A stretch of 64,000 nucleotides of DNA from Bursaphelenchus xylophilus (Eukaryota > Nematoda > Chromadorea > Rhabditida > Aphelenchoididae): assembly GCA_904066235.2 (NCBI GenBank), contig CAJFCV020000005.1, forward strand, positions 5,823,501 to 5,887,500, in the 5' to 3' direction. Position 1 is the first letter of the stretch; the number at the start of each line of letters is the position of its first letter. The notes under the pieces are model-generated. The model was not told the DNA's origin. It worked only from the letters and a program-made list of their open reading frames with translations, and ran no database searches. The translations under genes and the position numbers were made by a program. Shown here in pieces: positions 11,372 through 24,163 of this stretch.

Positions 11372-12802
11372 CTTACAACTGAAAAAGGAATTGTAAAGAT
11401 ACGCAGAAAGGATTGTTTTCACGAACAAAACACAATAATCCGCAAAAAAAGAAAACAAATCAAACCTCATCCCAGGGAAAAGCTAAATGCAAAGTAAAAG
11501 AAGAGACCCTCGACGCAGTATTCGTACTCATTTCATGCACTTTTCGGGGCCTCCTGATTAGAATACGACCACTTATAATGGGCACTTGTATTTACAGATA
11601 TAATTGAAAAATTGTAGGATAAAAGAAGATTTAAAAATACTAAACTTGGCTTCTTCCCACCTTCACCCCCGCCGTAAACTCAATTTTTTTCATTTAAAAA
11701 ACCAGTAAACTGTAATTAACATATGAATTGAATTATTGGGGCTCAGGAGAAGATTGAAAAGACGATAGATTAACTGTCTGTTGTTTCGTAGGAACAACAA
11801 TTTTCTTATCCTAACAATACGATGCAAAAAACAGTCACATTAACAGTAACGCTTCAATATGTGAATTCTCTACACTAATATGCAGAGCGTAACCAAATGC
11901 AAACAGAGAATGACAAATTCCCTTGAATGCCAAGGACTTCAGAATCCATCAGAATCCGGAGTTCGGTGGACTCTCGAGACTGTCCGTTGGTCGAGGGAAA
12001 GTCGAGGGTTCTTATGCCATAATTAAAATTGGAGATGCAAGAAAACGAAGCCGAAACCGCGGCCCCGAACTCTCATCAGCGTGGAATAAGTTTCATTCTC
12101 AAACCCCTCCTTTTATGGCCTTAGGGCACAAAGGGAGGGCCTGGGTTGATCCAAATGCCCGGCCCGACGTCACTGCCCAAGAGCTCCAAATCAGGACAAA
12201 GAGATGGCTCGTTAAACACGCAGGATATTACATTTAAACCCTTTCACCAAATCCTTGGAAGGCCGGCCCTCAGGACTCCTGGGCGTTGATAATTAGCCCG
12301 AAAAGGAAACTCTGCTAATTAATTAGCACTATAAACAGATTACGGCCACATGGTTTGAGGATTTATTTATGGAAGTCTGCACAAATAATTAGCAATACCG
12401 GTAGAGAATTTATTGTTATAAATACGAAAGAGATGATGGCGCCTGTCACAACGTGTAATGAACGGATTTCTAGGTCGTTTTACTGTAAATGCATAAAGAA
12501 TTTCACAGTCGTCTAATCTCCAGAAATCTTTCGGTTTAATCCCATTTTTAGTCTCTTTTTGTTATTACAAGTTGTGGGGAATCGCCTGTTGAGATCATGA
12601 AAAGAAGGGAATGAAATTGTGAACAATAAGTAACAGACAATCCAGAACTGGCTAACAACACGTAATTATATTGTAGTTGAAATAAATAGAGGAAGTTGTG
12701 ACCAAGATTACTTCATCTGATGACGCATTAGAAAAAAGTTACACCAGGACTTGAACCACCCGTATGGGACCCGTAAAAATCATCATTAAATATTTAAATA
12801 AC
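11372..12802. other. Intergenic region
   Basis: About 1.4 kb between the start of the secreted orphan and the 3' end of the BMP-like gene. A 104-codon open frame at 11923-12237 has a biased composition but no recognisable motif, splice support or homologue. Several near-palindromic TTACTGTAA-type motifs occur. Confidence 0.4.
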
Positions 12803-14166
12803 CTAATGGCAGCCGCACGCTTCAACCTTCATATCGGCGTATGTCTTGACAACGACAGTATTGTTGACATCGCGATATAGAATGGAGATGGGAGAGGTCT
12901 CCACTGGGACACAGCTGGGTGGAGGAACGGCCGAGGGATCGATGGAATGAATCAACGACTGGATGATGGCATGGTTCGTGGTGTTGAGTTGGGAAGGCAT
13001 CGGATGGGTACATTTACCTTGACATTGGTACGCATCATAGCCAGCTAGAACGAAAAGAATTCAAGTCTGGGCACCCAAAAATCTGCACAGTATTGCTAGT
13101 TGACTGATTGGTATCAGATAAAGCGAATAAAATGTTCTGAGTGCAAAATTATATGCTTAATGCATCAAAGATTCCCTGCGGACGCTAACCAAGTATAAGG
13201 AAAAAGGAAGTCCCTTTAAAATTTACATTTCTAATTACATTACACTTACCCGGAGCCATAATCCAGTCGTCCCAGTTGAGTTCCCCAAAGTCAACATAGA
13301 GCTTTGACCTCCGGCATTGGGTTCCATCATAGGAGCTCAGAACGTGATGTTTTCGATGCTTCCGATTGCTTCGCTTCTGATTCTTTGTGTTTCGTTTCCG
13401 TCGTTTCCGGAGATTTTGTTTTTCCTGGACAAAAGTGACCAACGCTGCTGATTCGGCGGCCTTTGGCCAGGGTTTGGCCTCACTCGAAGCCACAAAATCG
13501 ACTGAGAATCCGATCTGAAGACAGTAAATAACCAATAAAGGCGATCAAACCTTGTGTACAGTACTCTGAAAAGCCGAGGTCACATCAAGGTCGATCCAAT
13601 TATTCCTGGAAAAGAATTGTGGCAGGATCTTGGAATCCAGAAGTTTCGTTGATCCGAGTTTGGAGACTTTTAAAATGCCTCTAAGAACTGTGCCCTGAGG
13701 CAATTGTATCCTCAAGAAAGCCTTTTCTAGTTGTTCTTCTTCCAGCTTTGCATGTTGAACATCGAGATCAAAGTAGATGTCAGATCCAACTTTCTGGGAA
13801 GGAAAGAAATGCCGGACCAGGTCTTGATCTTCATCCTGCGCCTTCTCATACAATTCCCAAATATAATCTGGCATCTAAAGCAATTAAATAAAAAGTTTGC
13901 AAGTTAAATTCGATCAAATGAAAAATGGTTAAAAAAGATTCAAAATTAATTTTTAATAGCCTTACTTCTCGTTTTAAGGGAACACTACTCTCCTCCACCA
14001 AATCGTCCAATCCAAATCGCTTCAGAAATAATCGTCTTAAAAATTTGCGTTCAGTTTCGTCGAATCCGGTCGCACTCATCTGAAGGGAGGCCACCGTTGA
14101 GAGCATGATGAATATAATCAACAAGGACCAGAACCGATCACCCTGATTTGGCCAAATTATAATCAT
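12803..14166 (-). CDS. dbl-1: DBL-1-like BMP/TGF-beta ligand
   Basis: Secreted BMP-family ligand; in C. elegans DBL-1 drives the Sma/Mab pathway controlling body size, cuticle and innate immunity. Exons 13966-14166, 13551-13874, 13250-13514 and 12803-13044 join in phase to 343 residues. The N-terminus MIIIWPNQGDRFWSLLIIFI leads a signal peptide. A prodomain follows, then basic furin-type sites (RKRRKR, then RKHRKH) before the mature domain. The mature domain contains YVDFGELNWDDWIMAP, GYDAYQCQGKC, TNHAIIQSLIHS, ETSPISILY and a terminal EACGCH. The first three exceed generic BMP similarity and match the DBL-1 type. Normally seven cysteines are present; here the usual CCVP reads SCVP (AGC codon), so the cysteine that links the two chains is missing. 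Length is near the C. elegans protein. Identity as a BMP ligand is certain, and as the dbl-1 orthologue very likely. Confidence 0.92.
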
Positions 14167-16942
14167 CTCCGGCCTAGTCGATTGTGAAAAGTGCCCATAA
14201 AGCACTGGGAATACATTTAAAAACTGTAAAAGCACTGTAAACAGAATCGTATTTTAGACTTCACAACAAAAATTATAACGAACCGAGAAGGAAAAAGGGA
14301 AAGGGTCAAGATTATAACTGGAAGATGGGACGGAGGACACAATCAACGGGATAAAACGGATAAATCGTCCCCTCGAGAGGCACAAAAAATCTTTGTTGAA
14401 TGCCGAAAGCGCGCGGACAGTGGGGTCTAACTCATCTTTAACCCCAATTATGACCGTTATGAATGGGAGTGTCATGGAAAAGAGGCCAGTGACATCAAGG
14501 GTTTGATCTTTGGCTGTCCTTGGGTTCGTTAATCTATTACTAATATTAATGTGGAATACAGTGTTAATGGGGAATCGATTAGTCCAGTCCAACCCGACTT
14601 ACAGTAAGTCGCTCGCACGGTTCTCGAGTGTTGAAGATCAGCTGAGATCGGTGCCAATCCGGTCTGGATCGTCCCGTTTTATAGACATTCCCGAAGTGCT
14701 CGACCGCACTCGATGGCGGCATGAAATCTGATCGGCAAAGAGCCGAATGGCGGTCACTTAAAAGAAAATATGTCTCTTGTCAGAGTTGCGACAAGCCGCT
14801 GCATTCCAGCCAGGACTCCCAGCTACACCCGGCCATATTCATTTCACGTAAACACTCAGAAAAACCGCAATATCAAGCTGATCAAGTTGTTTTTCAAACC
14901 CAGCACCCGATTGTCAGCTGTTCCTCACACTTCTGATGTCATCGTGAAATTAGGGTTGAGTAAAGTTCAAAAGGATTCTGATGACAGAGTAGGTCATATT
15001 ATAAAGACAAGCAGAGTTCACAACAAAAGTTATCCAATACGGAAGTCATCGTTTCATTAGCCATATGCTCGGGTCATGCAAGGGAAATCTTTTTTAAACA
15101 TTTTTTGCAAAATGGGACCTCTGAATGGAACGCTGACTACCCCATCATATGGTAAGGCCAAAAAACGGAGAACAAATTAATTAAATAATGGAAAACAATT
15201 TCCCCACGAATATTAAACACCAATTACAGACCCGGTTCAGATCTCCAAGCCAAGGTCAAAAACCAAAACGTCCCCATTCCGGATTTCGAATACCGTAACA
15301 TTCGGGAGGATCGCGCGACGCCACTGTTCTGAGGTCGTCAAAGGAGATAAAAAAGAAAATGAGGCGCCAAAAAGGCTCCACAAATAAATTAATGGAAACC
15401 GGACTTGGGAAATGGAGATTGGGATGATCCAAAGGACGATCTACAAGTTTGCAAATACCTCAGTAAACAGAAAATACATTGTATAAAAAATCGGGTCAAG
15501 TCATCACAACTCTAAACGCAGAATAAAGATGACCTAAAAATATGGACTAAATAAAATGATCTCCCTGGCTATCAAACCCCCCAACTTCCTATATAAAAAG
15601 TTCCGGAATCCCTCCGACAAGCCATCTGAAGGCACGTGCGCTAGGCAAAGGATTTTTTGTGATATTTTGCGGCCGTTTCTGGCCGCGACGAAGCCCATTC
15701 GAATTCCCGATTTGAATTAAAACCATTCTCGATTTGGCTCTGACCGAGGAAAGAAAAAAGATCGGCCAAGATCTGGCCACCCATTAATTAGAAGGGACTT
15801 GGATCAACAAGAACACCTCACGGCTTGTTGGAGATATGTCATGACGGTCAGAATGATTTCATAATACATTCGATATCAGCTCCGGATCAAAAAAACCTTG
15901 AATTTCGTTTTTGTTAAAATAATAAGCTTATTATTTTAAAGTTATTGAATAAATTACGTTTTAATCATGATGAAATTGGAGCACTTTTATAATGCTTGAA
16001 ATTCGATGACTACCATAAAGCCCTCAGGCATCAACCGAATCCGACTTGATCCATTCAATTTTCTTATCAAGGATTTATTTACAAGTTTAAATAAAAAATA
16101 AAACAACATTAAGGACGCCATAAATTAAGCGCCGCCAATGTTTCTAAATATACTTCGATTAATGAAAGTCCAAAAATCAATTCGTTATGGCCAAGAAGAG
16201 GTCAGGAGATCCGAGGGAGTTGATAAAACTTCAGATGTTACAGTAACCACATGCAAATCATAAATTCTCAAGAATAAACTAATGACAAAAATGATGACTG
16301 AACGCAAAGGAGAACCAGAAATGACATAAGCGGCCAGAAATTTGCATAACCCGCGTCCAGAAACATTACTCAGATGGTTCCGATTAAGTGCGATGTTCTC
16401 AAAATAAGGGCAAACCCCCGTCTGACAACTCATCGCAGACGAAATCAACTCCGAATCAGCATAAAAAAGAGTCTTCGGCTTCTGTGGCGATGGTGTCAGT
16501 ACCAGTGCATTGTGTTTAATGTTGCTTTCCTTCCATTCGCCTTCTTCTCGGCCACATGAAGAGAGAAAACATTTTCATTCGGCCCGACACAAAGCCTTTA
16601 AATTTATTGTCAAAGAGAACAAAAACTTGTGCTTCAAGTTCGATGTCTAATCGGTTCTTCTTACTTTATACAATATTACATAATCAACAACACATTAAGC
16701 GAAACAAAAGAAAACCGAAAAAATTCAACCGGATTCGAGGAGTTGAGGAGAATCAGACCAAAATATTACTGTACATATAACACACAATACCTAGGGAAAG
16801 AGTCGATGTAACAGAGTCGAGAAGATCGTCGTATGATCTTTGGTATTGTCACATAAATGCAATATTATACCACAATCATTCCTGACTGAATAGGCTAGAG
16901 AAACTTGGGCTAAAATACGGAATGAGAACAAAGATTATTCGA
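14167..16942. other. Upstream region of the DBL-1-like gene
   Basis: About 2.8 kb upstream of the ligand gene and downstream of the EGF-repeat gene. ORFs here (for example 14254-14592 minus) show no family similarity. It may hold distal promoter or enhancer sequence. TTACAGTAA motifs occur near 14600 and 16239. Confidence 0.4.
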
Positions 16943-18967
16943 CTAATCGCCCTTTGAGGATGAAACTGAGGACCCGGTTGAGCTGAGGGATGAGGTTTCT
17001 GGGTTCGAAGGGGGGACGTCGCCCTCCAGATTGGATGTCGCGATTATGTTCTGATCGAGCGTAGGCGGGGTCTCTGCTCGGTCGCTTACGGCCGCGACAT
17101 TCCCCGTTGCATCGTCCGCTTCGGTGTTCCCTTCGCCGCCGAGGTTGTGTCTGCAAGGATCATTTTGTGTAATGTTACGTCATGTCAAATAACTTTTACT
17201 TACCTTAACGGTGGTAGTTTTGTAGCATCCTCGTAGCTTGGCAAGGGAGGCAAGGCTTCATCCTGAGAGCGGCGTCCTGAAACAACTAATCATGTAAACA
17301 GATCATTTATTTACGTTTCTATTAATATCTAGATGGTCATCGCTGCAACTATTATTTTACAAAAGGGAAGAGCGTGGTAACAAAAGTATCGTTTTTAGTC
17401 ATCAGATTATTAATAAACTTACGCCTCTGCCCAGGCTGTATATAGGGAGGAGGCCCCGAGTCGGGGATGATCTGTCTGAATGAATATATCCTCGGATCAT
17501 CCACAAAGTCTCCCCTCCTTGTGGCAAAACAACCCCCAGGGCCATGATTTGCAGCCACAGCCATGGCGGTCGGGACTGGGACCGGGAAGTTGCAGGCCGT
17601 CAGAAGGTCAGGCCTTCGATTGAGGTATCTTGTCTAAAATACAAAAATGGAGAGAGAAATGGGGACTTGCCTGCATTCGATGCTTCATGAGGAGATACAT
17701 ACTAACAACTAGAACCACGATCATAATCAGGCTGAAGATCGTCCCCGATATATCTCGAGTGAACATATCTGATCCCTGACAGCAAATGATTATTTAATTT
17801 AAAGACAAAAAAATCCTCTGAATATAAATTCCGTACCTGATCTCCAAACCGTTGAAATCTGGAGCCGGATTGTGTTGCATTCGTGTTGATTTCACAATGA
17901 TACCCCAGGTAATGTCTTGGACACACACACCGTCCGTTGCTTTCCCTTCCTCCGTTCAAACAAACCATTTCTCGACACTCTTCGCCTTGATAATAAGGCA
18001 CACAACTACAGTAATCTTTGCCATTATGGCCACTGACTCTCTGTCCTTGATCGCAATATTTGTCACATAACTCGCCGAAGAAAGGGACTGGACATATACA
18101 TTTGTTATTGGATCCTCGGACTCCCAGATTTTTACAAGGAGGAAGTCGATGACAATGATCGTCTACTATATGTTCATTGGCAGTGGGACATTTACAACGT
18201 ATCCGAATGGCTCCATCTTCGGCGTCGTCCTCTGAATCCGAGAGATACCTCGATCTTCGGGCCAGGTACGAGATTCTGAAGTCCCGGCAATTGAATTCGG
18301 ACACATCCTTTGATTCTTTGTCCATCGAATCGATGATTGTAAAGTTTTGGACCAATCCAATTGCCTCAGGGGTTCCGTCGTTACAGCAATAAAAGTTTTC
18401 TTTTTCTGCTTGCCATACAAATCTGAGGTCGTGATCTGTTCGAGTGATCCCATCTTTGGATGAGGAATCTGAAGGCGACATGATCAGAGTAATCGAATTA
18501 ATCCAAAAAATAAATTTTTACAAGCCTTTGTCGGAGAAAACGATGTCCCGGGGCTTTTCTTTATACAAATAATACTTTTAAAAACGAAAATGGATTCTGG
18601 ATTTAAGAGTAAAGAAATAAAACCGATTTTTGATTTTGAAAAAGACGCTAAATTTGCTTTTTCGTGCTTTTTTCTCATGCCGTCCTCATTTAGTCCATTC
18701 TATTTTTTTAAAAAAAAGAGGAATGCGTTTTTAGCGTTTTGATTGGGAACGACCGGTGCGATCTTATTTCCTCACTCTTATTTGGAAGAGTGAAGAAATA
18801 AATTCATTCATATTTTTTCACTAAAAATATTGCGCAACAAAATTTTTCACTTCATTATTCTTGCGCAACCCAATCAACAGATATTATTACTTACCTGATT
18901 TATCGGAGAGAACAAAAAAGGGATAATAAAAGGAGAAAATGAGTAGAACCCGTAGAAAGATGGCCAT
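16943..18967 (-). CDS. Single-pass membrane protein with EGF-like repeats and cytoplasmic PY motifs
   Basis: Type I membrane protein, 433 residues, from exons 18895-18967, 17837-18468, 17671-17775, 17423-17633, 17204-17276 and 16943-17150, all in phase. The 24-codon first exon is a signal peptide (MAIFLRVLLIFSFYYPFFVL). The ectodomain (about 25-245) has a Cys-poor part, then three or four EGF-like modules visible as CKNLGVRGSNNKCICPVPFF and CLNGGRESNGRCVCPRHYLG. One transmembrane helix (GTIFSLIMIVVLVVSMYLLM) lies near residues 246-265. The cytoplasmic tail carries SGPPPYIQPG and LPSYEDATKLPPL, which resemble WW-domain binding PY motifs and suggest ubiquitin-ligase or adaptor binding. The intron after the membrane exon begins with GC (GCAAGT at 17670) rather than GT. 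It may act as an adhesion molecule or receptor, but no named family is recognised. Confidence 0.78.
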
Positions 18968-21235
18968 AACGTGAACGGCTTGGCCTTGTTGTGTGGCTAC
19001 CAGAAGAGCCGGGAGTGCATCCGGGGAAGAGAGAACGGGCAGAAACGAGAGTCCTCTAAACAGGTGATCAGAAAAAGTTTTGGGAGGAACACGACATGGA
19101 GGGAAGAACTCGTTTAACGCGGCAGGTCGGGGAGGAAGAAGAAGACCTTCCCAAAAGCTTGTCAACCCAGGCATGAGCAACGATGGTGGAACATGCTGGC
19201 GTGAATTAATTGGTGCAACGGGGATGTACTAATTACAGGGCCGGAAATCGAATCTTCTCCGGAAAACGAACATCAAATATGCACATGAAAAAGAATATAT
19301 TCCGCAAAGAAACTCCGGCGCCCCAAAACACATTTGGCTGATATTTGGAGGAATGACCACGTGAGAGGGATTACAACGGGGATAAAGCGATGACAAACGC
19401 ATATACACTCGCAATAGCCTGAGCAAACAGTAATTAGCGGCTTGACCCAAATGCTCAAGCAATAAAAAGCATTACAAAAAACGAGTCTTCCGAGAACAAA
19501 CAGCTCTCCGAAACCTTTGCATCTCTCATCCCCAACAGCTGATAGATAAAAGTCCATAAAAAAGAGAAGGTCAGATATCCAGAGCCTAGAAGTAACTCCC
19601 CATAACGCCCTAATTGTTCTCCAAAGAGTTTGTCTTCAAACGTCTTCGGGGGAGTCGACTTAATTCAAGGTCGTCGCTGGGATGGGAAAGCGAACGTCAC
19701 AAAAGAAAAAACAGACGCACACACGTTTCACTTTTACTTTCACGAGTCACAAGACCGTTATGGAAATGGTTATACCTAATTAGGGTGATATGAACAGGCA
19801 AGGGGTGGGGAGCCAGGATGGATGGGTAATGGGGAATCACGCAAAAGGAAGAAGACAAAACAAAGGGCGACAAAAAACAAGGGGGTTGCGCAACTGATCA
19901 GAACTGGTCCTTTCGCCTCAGTAAAGCGCACAATATCTCGTTGTTATCTGGCCGCCCGCATCTCTCTGAGAACATGGCTGTTTCCAGATTATTTTAGAGG
20001 GGATGTCCGTCAGCCTCTCATCTCGATAACTCAGGTAGGTGGAGAAAGGTATTTGGACTTCCGGTGCTCCCGATTCCCCTGAAGAGCCCTCGCATCCAAA
20101 AATGTAAAGGAGCGCACATTAACAGTAAACGAACACTTCCTGAACAACGGGATGACAGGGAGACAACCATCCACCTTTAAAACCCACATTTTATAAAAGT
20201 TGGAGCGCAGAATGCGAATCCAATGACCTCAAAAGGGAAAACAATAAGTGCAATACGGAAACAACCAGAAAACAAAGGTTCAGAGTTCGAGCCGGGGCTA
20301 CGAATGGCCAAGAATCCAGGCACTTCTGTACGGGACTGTTCAAATAAATCGAATCAGAAGGACCATGGAAACAAAGGCCGAGTCCTCGGGACGCTTTCCG
20401 TGGCTCTTTTACCCCCAATTCCCGTCTCGACCCCCTGCGGCATTCGCCGGGAGGGGGAGAGTAAAGGCCGAGGAAAAGAATTGATTTCTTCGGAACAACT
20501 GGCTTCGTCTCGGCCTTCCGCTTTTCGCGACACTCGCTATTTAAATTAAAGATGGCCATAAATATGTCACAGTTTTAGATTTCCCCAATTTGGTTGCAAA
20601 CTCAATAAAACTTAGAGATTGTATTTACGGAAGGTTGTAATTATGACTACCAATTACTTTATTTGCACATCTTCCTTTGTAGTTTAGAATAAATCGTTAT
20701 TCGGCGCACGATAAACAACATTATTCGAGTAAAGGTCGAGTAAAACTGCTTGGAGAATCATCTGAGCAACTATTATGATATACGTCAGAACTATTAGGTG
20801 CCACGTTCTAGAGACAAAAAAGAAAAAAAGGAGACGTCTGGCTGTGATGTTTTAGTTTATTGGGGCTTCCTTGTTATTAGAAGGGAGAACAGAATGACAT
20901 AACAGCCCCATAAATTACTTCATATTCCTGCTTCGAGTTTAACACATATATATAATAGAAACGGGAAAAACTAGAGATGAGAGACGATCATATCAGAAGA
21001 AAGACGGCTAAATAACACCTTCAGTAATCATCAACATACAATTCAAGTCAAACGATTCACCAAAATAATACGGAAAAAATGCGCTAAGGCAGTGAAGGGA
21101 ATGATGATATAAAAGGAAGAAAACAAAGACAGAGCCAATGGAATTACACTCGAGTAAAGTTGATCAAACGACCGATCAAAATATGTATTTCTGTGTTTAT
21201 TCACGCACACACAACTCTTCGCATGTTTTTTGCCC
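18968..21235. other. Intergenic region upstream of the EGF-repeat gene
   Basis: About 2.3 kb with no supportable gene. Overlapping short ORFs on both strands around 19822-20559 show GC-richer composition but no family match or splice structure. Confidence 0.4.
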
Positions 21236-22300
21236 TTAGGGTTTAACTGGTTTGAGCTGCTTGCCCTCATTGTCCGAGGCTATGATCACCACATTCGGAT
21301 TTTCAGGCCTGACTTGAACCTTGCCCTGAGGGGCTGCCTTGTCCTTTCTGAGAAGGCCCTGAAAATAAATCAAAAAACATCACGAAATAGGTAAAATTAG
21401 ATGAAGGCCCATGCACTCTTACCTTCTTTGGCTCTTTTGAAGCTTCCTTCATCTTGGCCTTCTGTTTGGCGATAATGGCTTGAATATCCGAAGCCATGGC
21501 TACAGAAGGAGCCTGCATCTCGGATTGATTCAGAGCAAAGGCGACCTTGTCCTTGGCCTCTTTGCTGAACGGTCTCTCGATTAACAAACTGACCTTTCGG
21601 TCCTTCTGCAGCGCTTTCAGAAGCAGGGTTCTGGCCACCTCTTTGTCCGTAACGGGGCTTCCATTCACATCCACGATTCTGTCGGCCACCATCAAACTTT
21701 TGGCGGAGAGAGATCCTAAAATGTAGTATGAAAACATGACCATAAAACAAACCTGCATCGACTCTGGTAACCAAAACTTTGTTATGGAAATGTTTGATTC
21801 CGAGGCCGAATTTGCATCCCTTGATGTAATCGATTTGAGTTACATGATAAAGGAACCCGTCTTGTCGGGCCAGGTTCTTCTCTCTTGCGGGAGGAATCTT
21901 AACTTCGCTCTAAAATACATTTAGAATGATTTTAAAGGTGCTAAACGTACACTTTTAAGTCCCCTGACCAGAGTGATGGTGATGGTGGGACCAAACTTCT
22001 GAAGGGCTTCCTGGAATCCACTCTCATTCTCTACTTTGGCGTCATTCACCTTTAAAAATAAAACTAGAGTAAACTTATTAAGAGAAAGTGTATATATTAG
22101 ATATAAAGTAACCGTACTTGTCCGATCTTGTCGCCGACTTTACACTTGTTGTAGAAGGGGCTGTCCTTCTCGACTTGCTTGATCACGAATTCTGAGTCAA
22201 ATACGATGCCAATGGGTCCGTCAGTCAGGGTCACGGGGATGGAGGATTCAGTGTCATCTTCAGTTTTTTGCTTTGACTCCACCGTTTTCCGTTCGGACAT
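21236..22300 (-). CDS. Two-PDZ-domain protein
   Basis: Cytosolic scaffold-type protein of 284 residues. Exons 22118-22300, 21951-22049, 21753-21909, 21423-21715 and 21236-21358 join in phase. PDZ 1 spans about residues 20-95: VTLTDGPIGIVF begins the first strand, IKQVEKDSPFYNKCKVGDKI gives the central strand and turn, and GPTITITLVRG closes it. A second PDZ (about 115-200) starts with a GLGIK carboxylate loop, then KVLVTRVDAGSLSAKSLMVA, DRIVDVNG and KVSLLIERP. A Lys/Ala/Glu-rich helical segment follows, and the C-terminus ends QLKPVKP. Nematode genomes encode a family of such short two-PDZ proteins of unknown function. Its start lies 176 bp from the divergent ground-like gene, so a promoter may be shared. 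Domain calls are confident; the partner is unknown. Confidence 0.82.
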
Positions 22301-22476
22301 TTGTCAGCGATACAAACGGCCGGTTTATTTGTAATCAACAAATGGTATTTTTTCCATCTTTTTGTTTTATGCAAATTGGTTTTTTACATAATTTCTGCGG
22401 GAGATGTTATCTATCACCCTTTAAATTCCGAACCTCTAATGCGTAAATTGCGAATTCCGGGAAGATCTGAGTCGAT
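22301..22476. promoter_or_regulatory. Short divergent promoter region
   Basis: Only 176 bp separate the PDZ-protein start (minus) from the first ATG of the ground-like gene (plus), so both promoters must lie within or overlap this interval. No motif was identified. Confidence 0.45.
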
Positions 22477-23866
22477 ATGGGAGTCAATCTGTTAAGTGTC
22501 ACTTTGTCTGAAATGTTTTGGATATTATGTTTGCTCCTGGTCTTTAATCCTTCCTCGGCCTTATTCTTTGGTTCGAATTGTGGATGTCAGCCGACTCCAT
22601 GTCCAGCGACTCCCCAATGTCCCTCTCAATGTCCAGTCCCTCCCCCTTGTTCATGTGGTGGGACCCCTCCAAGTAACGCTGTTCCTTCATATCAAGCCAC
22701 TCAGTTTGTGGCCCAATATCCATATCAAACATCTGTCAACTCCCAGCCTGTCCAGGTTAATCCCAGTCCAGTTCAAGTTCAGCCAGTTTTCCCCGCTCAG
22801 GCTTCTTATATCAATCCTCATCCTTATGATAGAATTGCTTCTCGTAGAATATCTGTATCGTCATCTATTTATGCAAATGGCCAAGTTTTCCCATCAGGAC
22901 AGTATAATCAAATCAACGAACCTTACGACCAAAGGGTGGAGCCAGCGAACAGAGAAAATGAAGAATTTGATGGACAACAGTCAACTTATACTGGACAACA
23001 AGCTATCTACGATGGTGAGGAAGGAAGAGTGGCTGACAATGAGGACACAACTATTGCAACGACTGTATATAACACGGAAGGAAGTTATGATCCTACCACC
23101 TCTGACTACAATACAGGTACAACTGCGACGACTTTTGTAATAACTACTACCGAAGTCCCATACCTCAGAGTCAATGACAATGAGTACGATGTAAACACGG
23201 CTACTGCTTCGACTTATCAGACTCCAACTCAAAATTATAGGTCAACCCCTGAAACTCAAGGCTATGAATCCAAACCAGTGCAAGACAATGAGTACGGTAA
23301 GAGTAATGTGAACTCGATTCATGACCACGAATACTCCCCTCCTTCATCCCCAGCCCCACCTAGTCAGGAACCATATGAAGAAGAGGATCACAACTCTAAT
23401 TACATTCCTGAACCTGCACAAATATATCAAGAGACGAATGTAAGTTAGACGAGTAATATTACGACAAAGATTATAGTACTACGAAACCACATCATCATCC
23501 CCAACTGTCGTAACGCCCACCACAATTCCAGCAGGCTTCTTTTCGAAAGAAGAAGACAATGGATACGAAAGTGATGGCAATAGCAACGATAACAACAATA
23601 ATAATATTAACAATATTAACAACGATAACAACAGTAATAATGTCATCCAGCCAGGGTACAAACCCCCGCCTGGTGTTGAATTGGGGATTATAGTTCCTCA
23701 GGACCAAATTGAAGTGACCGCTTCTCCCAAACCAGATTATGATGATGATTACGTGAATCCCGCATTCCTTGGAGAGGCAGTTACTGTTCGGTCCCGTGAC
23801 GAAAACTACAAGACCTTTGGCATTACGTTTTGTCCCATGGCCAAGGAGGATTATATTATTCAGTGA
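22477..23866 (+). CDS. Ground-like secreted protein, 5' part (interrupted by retrotransposon)
   Basis: N-terminal part of a secreted ground-like (grd/grl-type, Hedgehog-related) protein. Exon 1 is 22477-23439 and exon 2 starts at 23477 after a 37-nt intron; phase is kept. The ATG at 22513 (MFWILCLLLVFNPSSA) gives a better signal peptide than 22477. A Cys/Pro-rich segment (CGCQPTPCPATPQCPSQCP) follows, as in many family members, then a long Tyr/Ser/Thr/Asn-rich low-complexity region including a poly-Asn tract. The retrotransposon enters after base 23784. The frame then reads 28 codons into the 5' LTR and stops at 23864-23866, so the present allele would encode a protein without its C-terminal domain. 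Without the element, GEAV continues in frame as TKS at 28481-28488, then splices to the domain exon. Confidence 0.82.
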
Positions 23867-23981
23867 ATGTGTGTGTTACGCTATATATTGCTATTATTGT
23901 TTCTGTAATAAATCTATCTATATTTATTACTCTACATTCGGCTGACTACATATCTTCGCGGATACAAGTGAGGATATAACA
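23785..23981 (+). repeat. 5' LTR (197 bp)
   Basis: Starts TGTTCGGTCCCGTGACG and ends GAGGATATAACA. It contains AATAAA near 23908, a likely polyadenylation signal, and an open frame that extends the disrupted host ORF by 28 codons. It appears identical to the copy at 28279-28475. Confidence 0.95.
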
Positions 23982-23983
23982 AC

Positions 23984-24001
23984 TGGCGCAGTCTACACGA
24001 G
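23984..24001 (+). other. Primer-binding site
   Basis: TGGCGCAGTCTACACGAG lies two bases after the 5' LTR. The initial TGG is expected to pair with the CCA end of a tRNA. The tRNA was not identified. Confidence 0.65.
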
Positions 24002-24163
24002 CAGAAGAAGAATTACGACGTGGAACCAGTTCAGCTCTCCACGACCTTCTACTGCAACTTCGAACCAGGTACTCTTCAATTTTTTGTTCTCGCCTTTAGA
24101 TTCTGAATCTTCCTCGCGGAAAACAGAATTCCTACACCATACAAGGACTGAAGAGAGAACAGA

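Noticed and set aside
11923..12237. 104-codon ORF starting on a non-ATG codon
   Set aside because: No ATG at the start, no family similarity; probably chance in a GC-richer patch.
12735..12790. B-box-like GGTTCAAGTCC (minus strand) near the 3' end of the BMP-like gene
   Set aside because: No A box at the right distance and no acceptor-stem pairing, so not a tRNA gene.
19822..20559. Cluster of overlapping ORFs on both strands
   Set aside because: Mutually exclusive frames, no motifs, no consistent splice sites.
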